From Arachidicoccus rhizosphaerae (lineage in GTDB: Bacteria; Bacteroidota; Bacteroidia; Chitinophagales; Chitinophagaceae), in NCBI RefSeq assembly GCF_900107765.1, contig NZ_FNQY01000001.1, positions 434,001 to 498,000 on the forward strand: 64,000 nucleotides of DNA, read 5' to 3'. Shown in pieces: positions 8,882 to 18,815 of the stretch; position 1 is the stretch's first letter; each line of letters starts with the position of its first letter. The position numbers were made by a program, and so were the translations under genes. The notes under the pieces were generated by a model. It was not told the DNA's origin. It did not search any database and saw only the letters and a program-made list of their open reading frames with translations.

Positions 8882-10378
8882 ATGACAAAGCTTTTCAGAT
8901 ATATATCATTTAGCTGCGCTGCCTTACTATTACTGGTTTCCTGTAATAAATGGCTGACGGTAAAGCCTCAGGATGGGCTTATCAGAGATGATTACTGGCA
9001 AACAAAAGAACAGCTGGCAGCAGCGGTGACAGGATGTTATGAAAGTCTGCTGAATCAGGATTTGGTAGAGGATTTATTTGTCTGGGGAGAAATCAGAGCC
9101 GATATGGTCGCTTCCACACTCAGAACACCAGATGATGCAGTTAATATAATGCAAGATAATATTTTGCCGTCCAATTCTTTTACAGACTGGTCACCTGTTT
9201 ATAAAACCATTAATAACTGTAATACCGTTCTGGAGTATGGGCCGGATGTTATAAACAAGGATGCCACTTTAACGGACTCCGCACAGAATGCCTATTTAGC
9301 AGAAGCGCATGCCATCAGAGGACTCATGTATTTTTATTTGCTGAGAACGTTTGGAGAAGTGCCATTACAGGTGAAAGCCGTATCAACAGACGCCGATGTG
9401 GAACAATTGGAAAAAAGCTCCAAGCAGGATGTTTATAATCAAATAATTACAGATTTAAAATTTGCTGAAAAATATGCAGTCAGATCTTTCGGCTCCAATG
9501 ATCGCGATAAAGGTAGAATAACTAAATATGCTGTATTTGCCATGGAGGCCGATGCTTACTTGTGGGATGATAAATATGATAGCTGTGTGATTGCATGTGA
9601 TTCCATCATTAATTCCGGGCTGTATACCCTGGTAGCAGGTAAAACCCAGGAAAACTGGTTTAACGATTTGTATTATACCGGAAATTCCAGTGAAGGGATT
9701 TTTGAACTTCAATTTGATGCCCAGGCGCTGAATCCGTTTTATAGCATGCTGATTACCTCTTCTAACCAGTATATTGCTTCTACAGATCATCTAAGTAATG
9801 ATATCTATGGTCTTGATCAGACCGGACTTGCTGCGGATATTCGGGGTAACAATGGGTCATATGTCGGAACAAACGGAACTATTTTAAAATATGCAGGTGC
9901 CAGTGCAGGAGAAGATTATACTTTGCGTACTTCTGATGAGTCTTATGCACATTGGATTGTCTACCGCTATGCGGACGTTCTCTTAATGAAGGCTGAGGCA
10001 CTTTGTTATCTGAACAGAGGGCAGGAAGCGCTGGATTTAATAAATATGGTACGTGACAGAGGGCAGGCAATTGATTTAACCCAAGAGTCAGAAGACCCCA
10101 GTGCAACTGAAGATATTGCCAAATATGTCCTGGATGAACGCGCCAGAGAATTTGCTTTTGAAGGGAAAAGATGGTTTGATTTATTGCGTTACGCCAAACG
10201 TGATAATTATAAAAATCTGAGCGTTCTGACGGAAGCTGCGATTATAAATGCACCAAAAAACGTAATACAAACCATCATCAATAAATATAAGGACATCAAT
10301 AGTCATTATCTGCCCATCAATACAGATGAACTTCAGGCAGATAAAAAGCTGGTTCAAAATCCATTTTATGGAAATTAA
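8882..10378 (+). CDS. SusD/RagB-like glycan-binding lipoprotein (first copy)
   Basis: Surface lipoprotein that caps the SusC channel and binds the incoming glycan. Lipobox LVSC places the lipidated Cys at residue 21, followed by NKWLTVKPQDGL, a typical SusD N-terminus. The middle carries the TPR-like helices (YLAEAHAIRGLMYFYLLRTFGEVPL) and the C-terminal part has the usual ERAREFAFEGKRWFDLLRY signature and ends with NPFYGN. At 498 residues it is full length. It sits between its SusC partner and a second fasciclin lipoprotein in one operon. Confidence 0.93.
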   Translation: MTKLFRYISFSCAALLLLVSCNKWLTVKPQDGLIRDDYWQTKEQLAAAVTGCYESLLNQDLVEDLFVWGEIRADMVASTLRTPDDAVNIMQDNILPSNSFTDWSPVYKTINNCNTVLEYGPDVINKDATLTDSAQNAYLAEAHAIRGLMYFYLLRTFGEVPLQVKAVSTDADVEQLEKSSKQDVYNQIITDLKFAEKYAVRSFGSNDRDKGRITKYAVFAMEADAYLWDDKYDSCVIACDSIINSGLYTLVAGKTQENWFNDLYYTGNSSEGIFELQFDAQALNPFYSMLITSSNQYIASTDHLSNDIYGLDQTGLAADIRGNNGSYVGTNGTILKYAGASAGEDYTLRTSDESYAHWIVYRYADVLLMKAEALCYLNRGQEALDLINMVRDRGQAIDLTQESEDPSATEDIAKYVLDERAREFAFEGKRWFDLLRYAKRDNYKNLSVLTEAAIINAPKNVIQTIINKYKDINSHYLPINTDELQADKKLVQNPFYGN

Positions 10379-10450
10379 CAGTAGAGGCCATAATTAAAAT
10401 TGATTCGGGGATTTAAATAAAAAACACGCTTAGCGATAAATATATAAAGC

Positions 10451-12130
10451 ATGAAAAAGGTTTTTAAACAAAGGGTTCTGTTTGCAGTTATTGCATTAAG
10501 CTTTATTTCAGGGATCTGGTTAAGTTGCAGAAAGGTACCGATTGTATATTCAACATCTACGGATGTGAATATAGTTGGCTATATTGATGAACATCTTGAC
10601 TCTTTTTCTTTATTCAGGCAAATGCTTTCCGTAACAGGATATGACGGGTTTTTAAGTGCCTACGGCAGTTATACTTTGTTTCTTCCTACCAACTCGGCCG
10701 TCCAGAGTTATCTTAAAAGCAGAAGTAAAGACTCCATTAGCCAGTTGAATGTTGATAGTGTCAAGGACTTTTTGAAATTTCATTTAATTAATGATACCGT
10801 TTATACCATTTCATTTACCGATGGGAAATTACCTTATCTGACAATGTATGGGCAGTATCTGGTTACCGGGGCCAGTAATTCTAACGGCTCGACCTATTAC
10901 AGAGTAAACAGACAGGCCAATATCATTGAAAGTAACCTAAGAGAAGGCAACGGGGTTATTCATGTTATTGATAACGTATTAACGCCAGCCACTAAAACAT
11001 TAGCGGGTTTAGTAAGTGCTGATCCCGACTATTCTATTTTTGCCGAGGCTCTTAAAGCAACAGGGTTGTATGATTCTTTAAATATTGCTGCGGTTGATAA
11101 TGCGGACAGCACAAAAGCCTGGTTAACGCTATTTGCACAGACGGACTCCGTTTTTAATGCAAACGGCATAAACTCTTATGAGGACCTGAAAGAAAAATAC
11201 AGTAATACCGGAAACCCAAAAGACCCTTATGATAGTTTGCATTTATTTGTTGATTATCACATTGTTAATCGGGCTAACTATTTGGCGGATATCGTTACTG
11301 TTACTTCGTACTCAACCTGGGCCCCCTTACAAGCACTTACCGTTAAATACAGCAATGACTCTATCTTATTAAATGATGATGTTTTCAATGGCGTGCATGA
11401 GCCAGGTATTTTAATTCCGAGAACAGGAAGCGATGTGTCTGCAACCAACGGGGTATTACATAAAACCACTTCTCTGTTATCCATTAAACAAAGGTCGCCA
11501 TTCCCGGTTTATTGGGATGTATGCCAGTACACCGAAATCATGAACCTTCCGGCTTACTATGGCAAACAATCCTATTATTACCCATGGGATCAACTGCCCT
11601 CCTTTATTACGGCAGCTGATGGTAAATCCTCACGTCCGCAAATTGGTTATGTTGGTGGTGCCAGCGGAAGCAGCCCTGTGGTAAATTACGATTATTTGGA
11701 GTTGCCTATGGGTAGCAATAGAATGGACTGGGTCGAATTAAAAACGCCAATGCTCGTGGCAGGTACATATAAAGTCTGGATTTGTTGGAGAACTGCCGGC
11801 AAGAGCCAGATTTTACAGGTCTCCATAGATAGCACCGTTATGCAGAGAACTTATAATAAGTCCATATATCTTCCGTCAGGAACAGATGCGGTGCTTGAAG
11901 CCCAGGGGTGGAAGCATTATACAACGAGTACATCCAGTAATGTTCCGGCTTACCTGGTAGGTACGATAAACATTCAGACAACTGGCCAGCATACCATCAG
12001 ATTTACAGCCTTGTCTGGCGGAGATAACTATAACTGGTTGGATATGATACAGTTTATCCCTTCAGATATGGATCAACAATGGCCTCGTTTTGACCAGGAT
12101 GGAATAGCGCACTATAGTGCCAGTGAATAG
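10451..12130 (+). CDS. Fasciclin-domain lipoprotein (559 aa)
   Basis: A signal with lipobox WLSC (Cys26) marks it as a lipoprotein. A fasciclin domain spans roughly residues 45-185 (SYTLFLPTNSAVQSYL; GVIHVIDNVLTP), and a second, more diverged one lies at about 190-350. The C-terminal 200 residues resemble a beta-sandwich with repeated aromatic residues (DYLELPMGSNRMDWVELK; HTIRFTALSGGDNYNW), like a carbohydrate-binding module; this part I infer from composition and pattern, not from a named family. It follows susD by 72 nt, so it may be an extra surface glycan-binding component of the first SusCD pair. Confidence 0.72.
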   Translation: MKKVFKQRVLFAVIALSFISGIWLSCRKVPIVYSTSTDVNIVGYIDEHLDSFSLFRQMLSVTGYDGFLSAYGSYTLFLPTNSAVQSYLKSRSKDSISQLNVDSVKDFLKFHLINDTVYTISFTDGKLPYLTMYGQYLVTGASNSNGSTYYRVNRQANIIESNLREGNGVIHVIDNVLTPATKTLAGLVSADPDYSIFAEALKATGLYDSLNIAAVDNADSTKAWLTLFAQTDSVFNANGINSYEDLKEKYSNTGNPKDPYDSLHLFVDYHIVNRANYLADIVTVTSYSTWAPLQALTVKYSNDSILLNDDVFNGVHEPGILIPRTGSDVSATNGVLHKTTSLLSIKQRSPFPVYWDVCQYTEIMNLPAYYGKQSYYYPWDQLPSFITAADGKSSRPQIGYVGGASGSSPVVNYDYLELPMGSNRMDWVELKTPMLVAGTYKVWICWRTAGKSQILQVSIDSTVMQRTYNKSIYLPSGTDAVLEAQGWKHYTTSTSSNVPAYLVGTINIQTTGQHTIRFTALSGGDNYNWLDMIQFIPSDMDQQWPRFDQDGIAHYSASE

Positions 12131-12213
12131 TGTTGTGTTTGCTAGGGGTTGATGGTTTAGGTCGGCCCCTCATTTTGACTCTTTTTATAATGACTTAGAA
12201 AAATGAAAAATAA

Positions 12214-13653
12214 ATGAGATTATATAAATTTTTAATATTAGTGCTCGTCTCCATCATTTTGCTTGGTTCCTGTCGTAAGGAACAGTGGGATAATAGAACA
12301 GAGGTAACCTCTGTGGCAGGAACGGAAAGCCTGATGGATTTGATTAATGCGGATTCAGATTTAAGTCTGTTTTCTAAATATTTAGTAAAAACCGGTTATG
12401 ATAAGGTGCTCTCATCTTCCAAGACGTTCACCGTATGGGCTCCGGATAATACCGCGTTGGAGGCTCTTGATGATTCTTACGTAAGTGACTCTGTGAGTTT
12501 AAAGTTGTTCATATCAAACTGTATTGGCAGTCAGTCCTTTTATTCAAAAGAGGCGGCAGACTCTTCCATTCGCATCCGAACATATAGCGGAAAAAGAGTG
12601 CTGTTTTCAAAAGACTCTATAAATGGAATTGCATTTACGGCAAAGGATATAAGCGCAAAAAACGGTGTACTCTATAAAATTAATTCCGCTATTAAGCCTC
12701 AGGTTAATGCCTTTGAATATTTACGTGATAATTATGCGACAGGCTTGCAATATGGTTATTTAAAGACTTTGTATTACAGTGCATCCATAGATAGTCTATA
12801 TAGAGATTCTTTGAAAAGCGCAAATGTGATTCTTCCAAAACTTAACACCTATTTTCGGAAAATAAATATCGATAGCGAAGACTCTTTATTGACCTATATC
12901 GTTTTAACCGACCAGGCTTATCAGGCAGAAGAGTCAAAATTGCTACCTTTCTTTACTGATTCTACACAGGCAGTGACAGATAGTGTAAACCAGTGGAATA
13001 TAATTAAAGACTTAACAATCAACGGTGTTATTCAACCGGGAAGTATTCCGCAGACTGTTTATTCAGCGAAAGACAGCCTGGCGATTCATCTGAATGCAAG
13101 CAGTATCGTAAAGACAATCAACGTAAGTAACGGGATTGTATATGTCGTGAATTCCCTAAGTTATGATTTGGGAACTAAAATAAAGCCTGTCACCATTGAA
13201 GCCGAAAGCTTCTACGACCGGTATGATAATACAAAAAGTTATACCATCAGAAAAAGAAGAGATCCGGCGACGGATTCTGTTTTCAAGGATTTACTTATGG
13301 AGAATTTTGGTATTGCTTCTTATTGGGTCCGTTATCCGGTTACCCTGAATGCCGTGACTTATAAAGTATATTGGCGTGCAGTGAATGATTTTCAAACAGG
13401 GACTTTCCCTATGATGCTGGCCTTTAATCAACATGTGGATACGGCATTTGCTGACCCCAAAAATATACCTTTTGATTATTCTATGCCTTATACTGATGTG
13501 GGGCTTACGGATTACAGTGATGTTTATATAGGAGATTTTACCCCAGTTAAGCATGGATTGGAGGATGTATTTCTGATTGGGAATAATACGACTTCAAATG
13601 GTAAGAATACAATTGTTTGTGATTATATAAAATTAGTACCCGTTCTAAATTAA
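12214..13653 (+). CDS. Fasciclin-domain lipoprotein (479 aa)
   Basis: Third fasciclin-type lipoprotein of the operon. Lipobox LGSC gives Cys20, followed by RKEQWDNR. One fasciclin domain is clear at about residues 35-165 (SKTFTVWAPDNTALEAL; GVLYKINSAIKP), and a weaker one follows to about 315 (GIVYVVNSL). The last 150 residues (VTIEAESFYDRYD to IVCDYIKLVPV) resemble the beta-sandwich end of the preceding protein, so the two are probably related paralogues. Only 4 nt separate it from the second susC, which points to translational coupling and a role as the accessory surface protein of that pair. Ligand unknown. Confidence 0.72.
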   Translation: MRLYKFLILVLVSIILLGSCRKEQWDNRTEVTSVAGTESLMDLINADSDLSLFSKYLVKTGYDKVLSSSKTFTVWAPDNTALEALDDSYVSDSVSLKLFISNCIGSQSFYSKEAADSSIRIRTYSGKRVLFSKDSINGIAFTAKDISAKNGVLYKINSAIKPQVNAFEYLRDNYATGLQYGYLKTLYYSASIDSLYRDSLKSANVILPKLNTYFRKINIDSEDSLLTYIVLTDQAYQAEESKLLPFFTDSTQAVTDSVNQWNIIKDLTINGVIQPGSIPQTVYSAKDSLAIHLNASSIVKTINVSNGIVYVVNSLSYDLGTKIKPVTIEAESFYDRYDNTKSYTIRKRRDPATDSVFKDLLMENFGIASYWVRYPVTLNAVTYKVYWRAVNDFQTGTFPMMLAFNQHVDTAFADPKNIPFDYSMPYTDVGLTDYSDVYIGDFTPVKHGLEDVFLIGNNTTSNGKNTIVCDYIKLVPVLN

Positions 13654-13657
13654 AACT

Positions 13658-16600
13658 ATGCATCGAACTAATATTATTTTCAAAGTTTTACCACTTACTT
13701 TTTTTACCGCTTTGGTGTTTTTCACAAATGTGGATGCCCAAAATAACGTACCAACAAAACTAAATAGTGCAAGTGTTGTAAAGGATACTGTTTTTGTAAA
13801 TGGTGTTATCCGTTCTGCAGCCAGTAAAAATGCGATAGGCGGTATTTCAGTTTCCGTGCCCGGTTATGCTGCTGCCATTTCCGATGACAGTGGCTACTTT
13901 AAAATTGCTGTGCATGATTTACAGTCAGTTCTTTATTTGAGTGGTGATGGGTTGCAGGATAAACAGGTGGCACTCCGTGGTCGAAATAAAGTTACTGTTG
14001 ACTTATTTGAGCAGGGGTATAATTCCCAATACGCAAGCGCTTCCTTGGTATTCGGTAAAAAGCCTAAAGATTACATTCCTTATTCTATTCAGGCATTTAG
14101 CGCTGATAACCGATGGGGACAGAGTGTGACCGAGACGCCTGATTCATACCTGCAGGGAAAAATTGCCGGGTTGAATGTCATCAGGCATTCCGGAACCCCG
14201 GGAATTGGTGCGAATATGGCTTTAAATGGGATCAATTCATTTAACGCGACCAATCAGCCTTTAATAGTTGTGGATGGTGTTCCTTTTGATAATAATGAAT
14301 ATGGACACTCGCTGGTCTTAGGCAATATGTATAATCCTTTGTCTGATATTGATATAAAGGATATAGATAATATTACAGTTATCAAAGGTGGTAATTCTAC
14401 GTATGGGACAAAAGGAGCAAACGGTGTGATTTTAATTACAACGGCCAGATCACAGGAATTGGCGACCAGGATAGATTTCGCAGCTTATGGGGGTTATAAT
14501 TTTCTGCCATCCAATTTGCCTGTAATGAATGCGGACGATTACAGGATTATGCTTTCTGAGTTATTAAAAACGAAAGGATTGTCTGCTGAGCAAATTGATG
14601 ATTTGCCTTATATGAATGATCATAAATCGGCAGATGATTATTATACGTATCATAATAATACGGATTGGCAAAGGCAGGTGCTGAACAGCAGTTATAATAA
14701 TAATTACTATCTCAAAGTTACGGGAGGTGATAATATCGCCAAATATGCCCTTTCTTTAGGATATCTCACCAACGGCGGCGTTCTGAAAAATGCCGATCTC
14801 AATAAATATCAGATGCGCTTTAATGGAGATTTATTGTTGTCAAAAAAGCTAACCGCATCTGTTAACCTCGGACTGGTATCTACCCAGCAGAATTTAATGG
14901 AGCAAGGGGGAGAGGGTGTCTTAAGCCCGTTGTCAATTGCCTTGATTAAAGCACCTTTTTTAGGGGTAAACGTAAGGGATGACAATGGTGTCGCATCACC
15001 CAACCTTTCTGATTATGACACCTTTAGGGTATCCAATCCAGTTGCAATTTCCAATAATATGCAGGGGAAAAATAAAAGCTATCGTTTTACCGGGACCGTT
15101 AAATTCAACTATGAACTAAATGACAATTTCTCTATTAAAACTATTTTAGGGTTGACTTTTGACAAGATGCAGGAGGATATGTTTGTGCCTGAAGCAGGGA
15201 TTGTACCTGATACTTTACAGACTGCTGTTGCTTTTAATCGTTCCGGCAGCAACATGGCGAGGTATTCTTCTTTCTATAATAATACCGCTTTGTCTTATAC
15301 CAAGCAGTTTAATAGCAACCATAAATTGCAGGTGGATTTAGGGTACAGGGTTGAAAATAATAAATATGAGAACGAATATGGACATGGTTACAACTCTGCG
15401 ACAGATGAGTTTGTGAGTGTGGGCATGGGTAGTTCATCCTTGAGAACTGTTGGGGGGTCCAATGGAAAATGGAATTGGATGAATAATTATTTACATGGAG
15501 ATTATTCCATTAAGGACCGGTATTATATTGCTTTAAACGTTGCGGCCGATGCTTCTTCCAGGTTTGGTAAACAGGCTCCTGACGGCTTAAGCCTGGGCGG
15601 CGTTAAATTCGCATTAAATCCTTCGCTGGCACTGGGTTGGCTTATCAGTTCTGAACAGTTTTTCAAAAATGTTCGTTTTGTCGATAATTTAAAGTTACGC
15701 GCCTCTTTTAGCCGTGTGGGAAATGATGATATTGGTAATTATAGTGCCAGAACTTATTATGAATCCCAGAACTTGGTGGGCAGTCAGGGAATCGTCAGGG
15801 GTAACATCGGAAATCCTGCCCTGGAATGGGAAACCACCGATCAGTTGAATGTCGGCTTAGACGCCGCTTTATTTAATGAAAGACTGAATTTCAGTTTTGA
15901 TTATTTTCATAACAAAAGCTATAACGTCATTACTATTGATCAGACTGCTGAGTATGTCGGAATCGATAATATAGTCTCTAACAACAGCACCTTAGGCAAT
16001 AACGGGATTAATCTGGCTTTAAATGCAAGATTGATTAATCATAAGTTTAAATGGGATTTTGGGATTAACTTAGGCAAGTATACCAATAAAGTCTCCAAAT
16101 TCCCGATAGGAGCCTTATTGACGGATTATGTTGGCGCTACTTATATAACAAAGGCCGGGGCTGCCGCCAATCAGTTTTATGGATTTAAAACCCAGGGCGT
16201 ATTTAGCTCCGATGCAGAAGCCCAGGCTTCCGGACTTCAATATGAAGATGCTGCCGGCAATATAGTCAGCTTTGCCGGTGGCGATGTGAAGTTTTATGAC
16301 AAAGACGGGAATCATATCATTAATGATGCGGACAGAGTCGTCATTGGCAACCCTAACCCAACACTTTTCGGAGGCATCTCCAACGATTTTTCCTGGAAAC
16401 ACTGGACTTTAAATACCTTGTTTACGTTCAGTCAGGGCAACGATATTTATAATTATACCAGAATGCAGTTAGAATCCATGAGTAATTATAACAATCAGTC
16501 AGATGCGGTAAATAACAGGTGGAGATACGATGGACAGCAGACATCGGTTCCAAGAGCTGCATGGGGCGACCCGGCCGGCAATGCCAGATTCTCTGACAGA

Positions 16601-16846
16601 TGGATTGAAGATGGATCCTATTTAAGGCTCAGAACAGTCACCCTATCCTATGATATTCCTGTTAAGACAGCAACGCTGAAATACGTAAGAATTTATCTGA
16701 CCGGAAATAACCTGTTTACCTGGACTAAATATCTGGGTTATGACCCGGAATTCAGTTCAACCAATAGCCTGTATGGTCAGGGAGTGGATCTGGGACTGGC
16801 ACCTGTATATAAAACGGTTCAGGCAGGTGTACGGCTCGGGTTCTAA
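13658..16846 (+). CDS. SusC-like TonB-dependent outer-membrane transporter (second copy)
   Basis: Second oligosaccharide importer of the locus, 1062 residues. Signal peptide about 1-27 (ending VDAQ), a short carboxypeptidase-regulatory-like domain (about 45-120, GVIRSAASKNAIGGISV), plug with NQPLIVVDGVPFD and ITVIKGGNSTYGTKGANG, then the barrel ending VQAGVRLGF. It has little obvious similarity to the first SusC beyond the family frame, so the two probably take different parts of the substrate. It starts 4 nt after the 479-aa fasciclin gene and is followed 57 nt later by its SusD partner. Confidence 0.92.
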   Translation: MHRTNIIFKVLPLTFFTALVFFTNVDAQNNVPTKLNSASVVKDTVFVNGVIRSAASKNAIGGISVSVPGYAAAISDDSGYFKIAVHDLQSVLYLSGDGLQDKQVALRGRNKVTVDLFEQGYNSQYASASLVFGKKPKDYIPYSIQAFSADNRWGQSVTETPDSYLQGKIAGLNVIRHSGTPGIGANMALNGINSFNATNQPLIVVDGVPFDNNEYGHSLVLGNMYNPLSDIDIKDIDNITVIKGGNSTYGTKGANGVILITTARSQELATRIDFAAYGGYNFLPSNLPVMNADDYRIMLSELLKTKGLSAEQIDDLPYMNDHKSADDYYTYHNNTDWQRQVLNSSYNNNYYLKVTGGDNIAKYALSLGYLTNGGVLKNADLNKYQMRFNGDLLLSKKLTASVNLGLVSTQQNLMEQGGEGVLSPLSIALIKAPFLGVNVRDDNGVASPNLSDYDTFRVSNPVAISNNMQGKNKSYRFTGTVKFNYELNDNFSIKTILGLTFDKMQEDMFVPEAGIVPDTLQTAVAFNRSGSNMARYSSFYNNTALSYTKQFNSNHKLQVDLGYRVENNKYENEYGHGYNSATDEFVSVGMGSSSLRTVGGSNGKWNWMNNYLHGDYSIKDRYYIALNVAADASSRFGKQAPDGLSLGGVKFALNPSLALGWLISSEQFFKNVRFVDNLKLRASFSRVGNDDIGNYSARTYYESQNLVGSQGIVRGNIGNPALEWETTDQLNVGLDAALFNERLNFSFDYFHNKSYNVITIDQTAEYVGIDNIVSNNSTLGNNGINLALNARLINHKFKWDFGINLGKYTNKVSKFPIGALLTDYVGATYITKAGAAANQFYGFKTQGVFSSDAEAQASGLQYEDAAGNIVSFAGGDVKFYDKDGNHIINDADRVVIGNPNPTLFGGISNDFSWKHWTLNTLFTFSQGNDIYNYTRMQLESMSNYNNQSDAVNNRWRYDGQQTSVPRAAWGDPAGNARFSDRWIEDGSYLRLRTVTLSYDIPVKTATLKYVRIYLTGNNLFTWTKYLGYDPEFSSTNSLYGQGVDLGLAPVYKTVQAGVRLGF

Positions 16847-16903
16847 TAATTTATATAGTGAAGTTGTTTATAGTGGCTTCTAAATCAATTTAAAAAATTA
16901 GTG

Positions 16904-18664
16904 ATGACTACTTTATTTAATAATGTTTCAAAATGGTTTTTAGGGATTTTAGTGCTGTCCGGCATGCTTTACTCCTGTCAAAAGACTTTTGATATAAAAC
17001 CGGATAATGTGCTGGACGAATCCCAGGTGTATAGAGATGTCAACGATGCGGATGCCGCAATTTTCGGGATTTACGGTCAGGTGATGGGACTTTCCAAGCA
17101 ATATGTGGTTTTGAATGAATTAAGGGGGGATTTGATGGACGTGACCTCCAATGCAGATAAATATTTAATCGAACTCAATCAGGAAACCTCTTCCCAGGAT
17201 AACCCTTATGCAGATCCAAGACCATTTTATAAAGTGATCATGAATTGCAATGACGCTATCGCTAATTTCAAAGAGATGTTAAAGGATAACAGGTTGACCC
17301 AGGAAGCTTTTGATATTCGCTATTCCGCAGTGGGGGCTATCAGAACCTGGCTATATCTGCAACTGGGAGTCCAGTACGGGACCATTCCTTATGTTACCAA
17401 TCCATTAAAAGATGTGGATGCGGTTAAAAATCAATCGAATTATCCAAGGCTGGAGTTTTCCGCCTTACTGGATTCATTAACTGTTTTTGCTGAAAGCCTG
17501 CCTTATAAAAAACCTTTTCCTACCGGGACCTCTCTGTTAACGACCATTGATGGATATGCTACGGATAAATTCTTTATTCCAATAGAATTATTACTGGGAG
17601 ACCTGTATTTGTGGAAAGGGAATTATACGACTGCTGCCACTTACTATCATTCTGTTATGAACTATAGTGATCAGCTCTATCCGGCCATGAATAGCGAGCA
17701 GTATTATGAGACCTATAAGGTTGCTTATACTGCACAGATTAATGGTGCTAACTGGTCCAATATATTTGTCGAGACTTATGGAGAGCGTTATTCTAATTAT
17801 GAAATTATATGGGATCTGCCATTTGATGATAATTTTGCACCGGAGAACCCGTTCGTTAATTTATTTTATAATTCCGGTAACGGGTATTTATTGAAGCCTT
17901 CGCAACTTATAATCAACGAGTGGGATAAACAAATCAGAACAGACAGTACCCCTGGTGATTACAGAGGGAACGGCGCATCTTACAAATTGGTCGGTGGACA
18001 GCCAGTCGTCAATAAGTTCAGCTCAAATTTTGATCCGATGGATCCCTTTAAGACAGCGGATAAATGGGTATTGTACCGTGCCGCCACCCTGCATTTCCAT
18101 TATAGTGAGTGTGCTATTCATGACGGTAGAACCCGCTTAGCCTATTCATTAATGAATAATGGGATAAGAGGCGGATTTAACCCCTTAGGTCTGGCCCAGA
18201 CGGATGATGTGTCTGATTATATGCAAAGTTTTGGTGCACCTTATGATTTTGACGCCAGAATGGGAGATTATCCATCTTACAGGGCGCCCTGGTATAGAAA
18301 TACTGGAATAAACGGACGGGTCTCCGTCCCTGCCGAGATAATTGATTCTGCGAAATATTTTGATACGACCGTTTTACCCAGGCAATTCCTTACAGCCAGC
18401 AGCCAGGATAGTCTGGAACTGGATATGATGGATGATTTATTGCATTATTCAGGCATGGAACTGGCTTTTGAAGGAAGCAGGTGGCCGGATTTACTCAGAG
18501 TTGCTCTTCGCAGGGAAAAACAAAAGGCCGGAAGCGGGGTAAGTTTCCTTCAAAATGCAATTAGTGCCAAATTTAAGGCAAGCGGACGAACTGATTTAGC
18601 GGCTTCCGTAAGTTCAAGACTGGCGGATACAAAAAACTGGTTTTTGCCCTTTAATTGGGATTAA
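16904..18664 (+). CDS. SusD/RagB-like glycan-binding lipoprotein (second copy)
   Basis: Partner of the second SusC. Lipobox LYSC followed by QKTFDIKPDNVLDESQVYRD is a textbook SusD start. Helical TPR-type regions follow, and the C-terminal signature GMELAFEGSRWPDLLR leads to the end motif NWFLPFNWD. A GTG lies one codon before the ATG at 16904; I use the ATG. At 586 residues it is somewhat longer than the first SusD. It is the last gene before a strong hairpin terminator at 18763-18803, which separates the transport genes from the enzyme genes. Confidence 0.92.
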   Translation: MTTLFNNVSKWFLGILVLSGMLYSCQKTFDIKPDNVLDESQVYRDVNDADAAIFGIYGQVMGLSKQYVVLNELRGDLMDVTSNADKYLIELNQETSSQDNPYADPRPFYKVIMNCNDAIANFKEMLKDNRLTQEAFDIRYSAVGAIRTWLYLQLGVQYGTIPYVTNPLKDVDAVKNQSNYPRLEFSALLDSLTVFAESLPYKKPFPTGTSLLTTIDGYATDKFFIPIELLLGDLYLWKGNYTTAATYYHSVMNYSDQLYPAMNSEQYYETYKVAYTAQINGANWSNIFVETYGERYSNYEIIWDLPFDDNFAPENPFVNLFYNSGNGYLLKPSQLIINEWDKQIRTDSTPGDYRGNGASYKLVGGQPVVNKFSSNFDPMDPFKTADKWVLYRAATLHFHYSECAIHDGRTRLAYSLMNNGIRGGFNPLGLAQTDDVSDYMQSFGAPYDFDARMGDYPSYRAPWYRNTGINGRVSVPAEIIDSAKYFDTTVLPRQFLTASSQDSLELDMMDDLLHYSGMELAFEGSRWPDLLRVALRREKQKAGSGVSFLQNAISAKFKASGRTDLAASVSSRLADTKNWFLPFNWD

Positions 18665-18718
18665 ACGGATTTAATCATCATAAAATCTAATCAAGTGAAT
18701 AATTAACACTTAATTACT

Positions 18719-18747
18719 TTTGTTGTAACTGGATTTTTATATCGTTG
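18719..18747 (+). promoter_or_regulatory. Possible promoter before the acetylesterase/PL11 genes
   Basis: TTTG (18719-18722), 17 nt, TATCGTTG (18740-18747). The -7 box has the TAnnnTTG form also seen at site C. No tandem repeat is present. If used, transcription would start a few bases before the hairpin at 18763-18795, which would then lie inside the leader. Confidence 0.35.
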
Positions 18748-18762
18748 TACATTTAAAGATTG

Positions 18763-18803
18763 CCCCATTTAATCCATATGTTTGATTAAGTGGGGTTCTT
18801 TTT
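18763..18803 (+). terminator. Intrinsic terminator after the SusCD operon, or leader attenuator
   Basis: CCCCATTTAATC (18763-18774) pairs over 12 positions (one G-U) with GATTAAGTGGGG (18784-18795), loop of 9 nt, followed by TTCTTTTT. The next start codon is only 12 nt after the U-run, so expression of the enzyme genes needs read-through of this hairpin. Confidence 0.8.
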
Positions 18804-18815
18804 AGAAATATTATT

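Noticed and set aside
12131-12213. Possible hairpin AGGGG/CCCCT between two fasciclin genes
   Set aside because: The stem is only about five pairs with a long loop; the T-rich stretch after it is broken. Not a convincing terminator.
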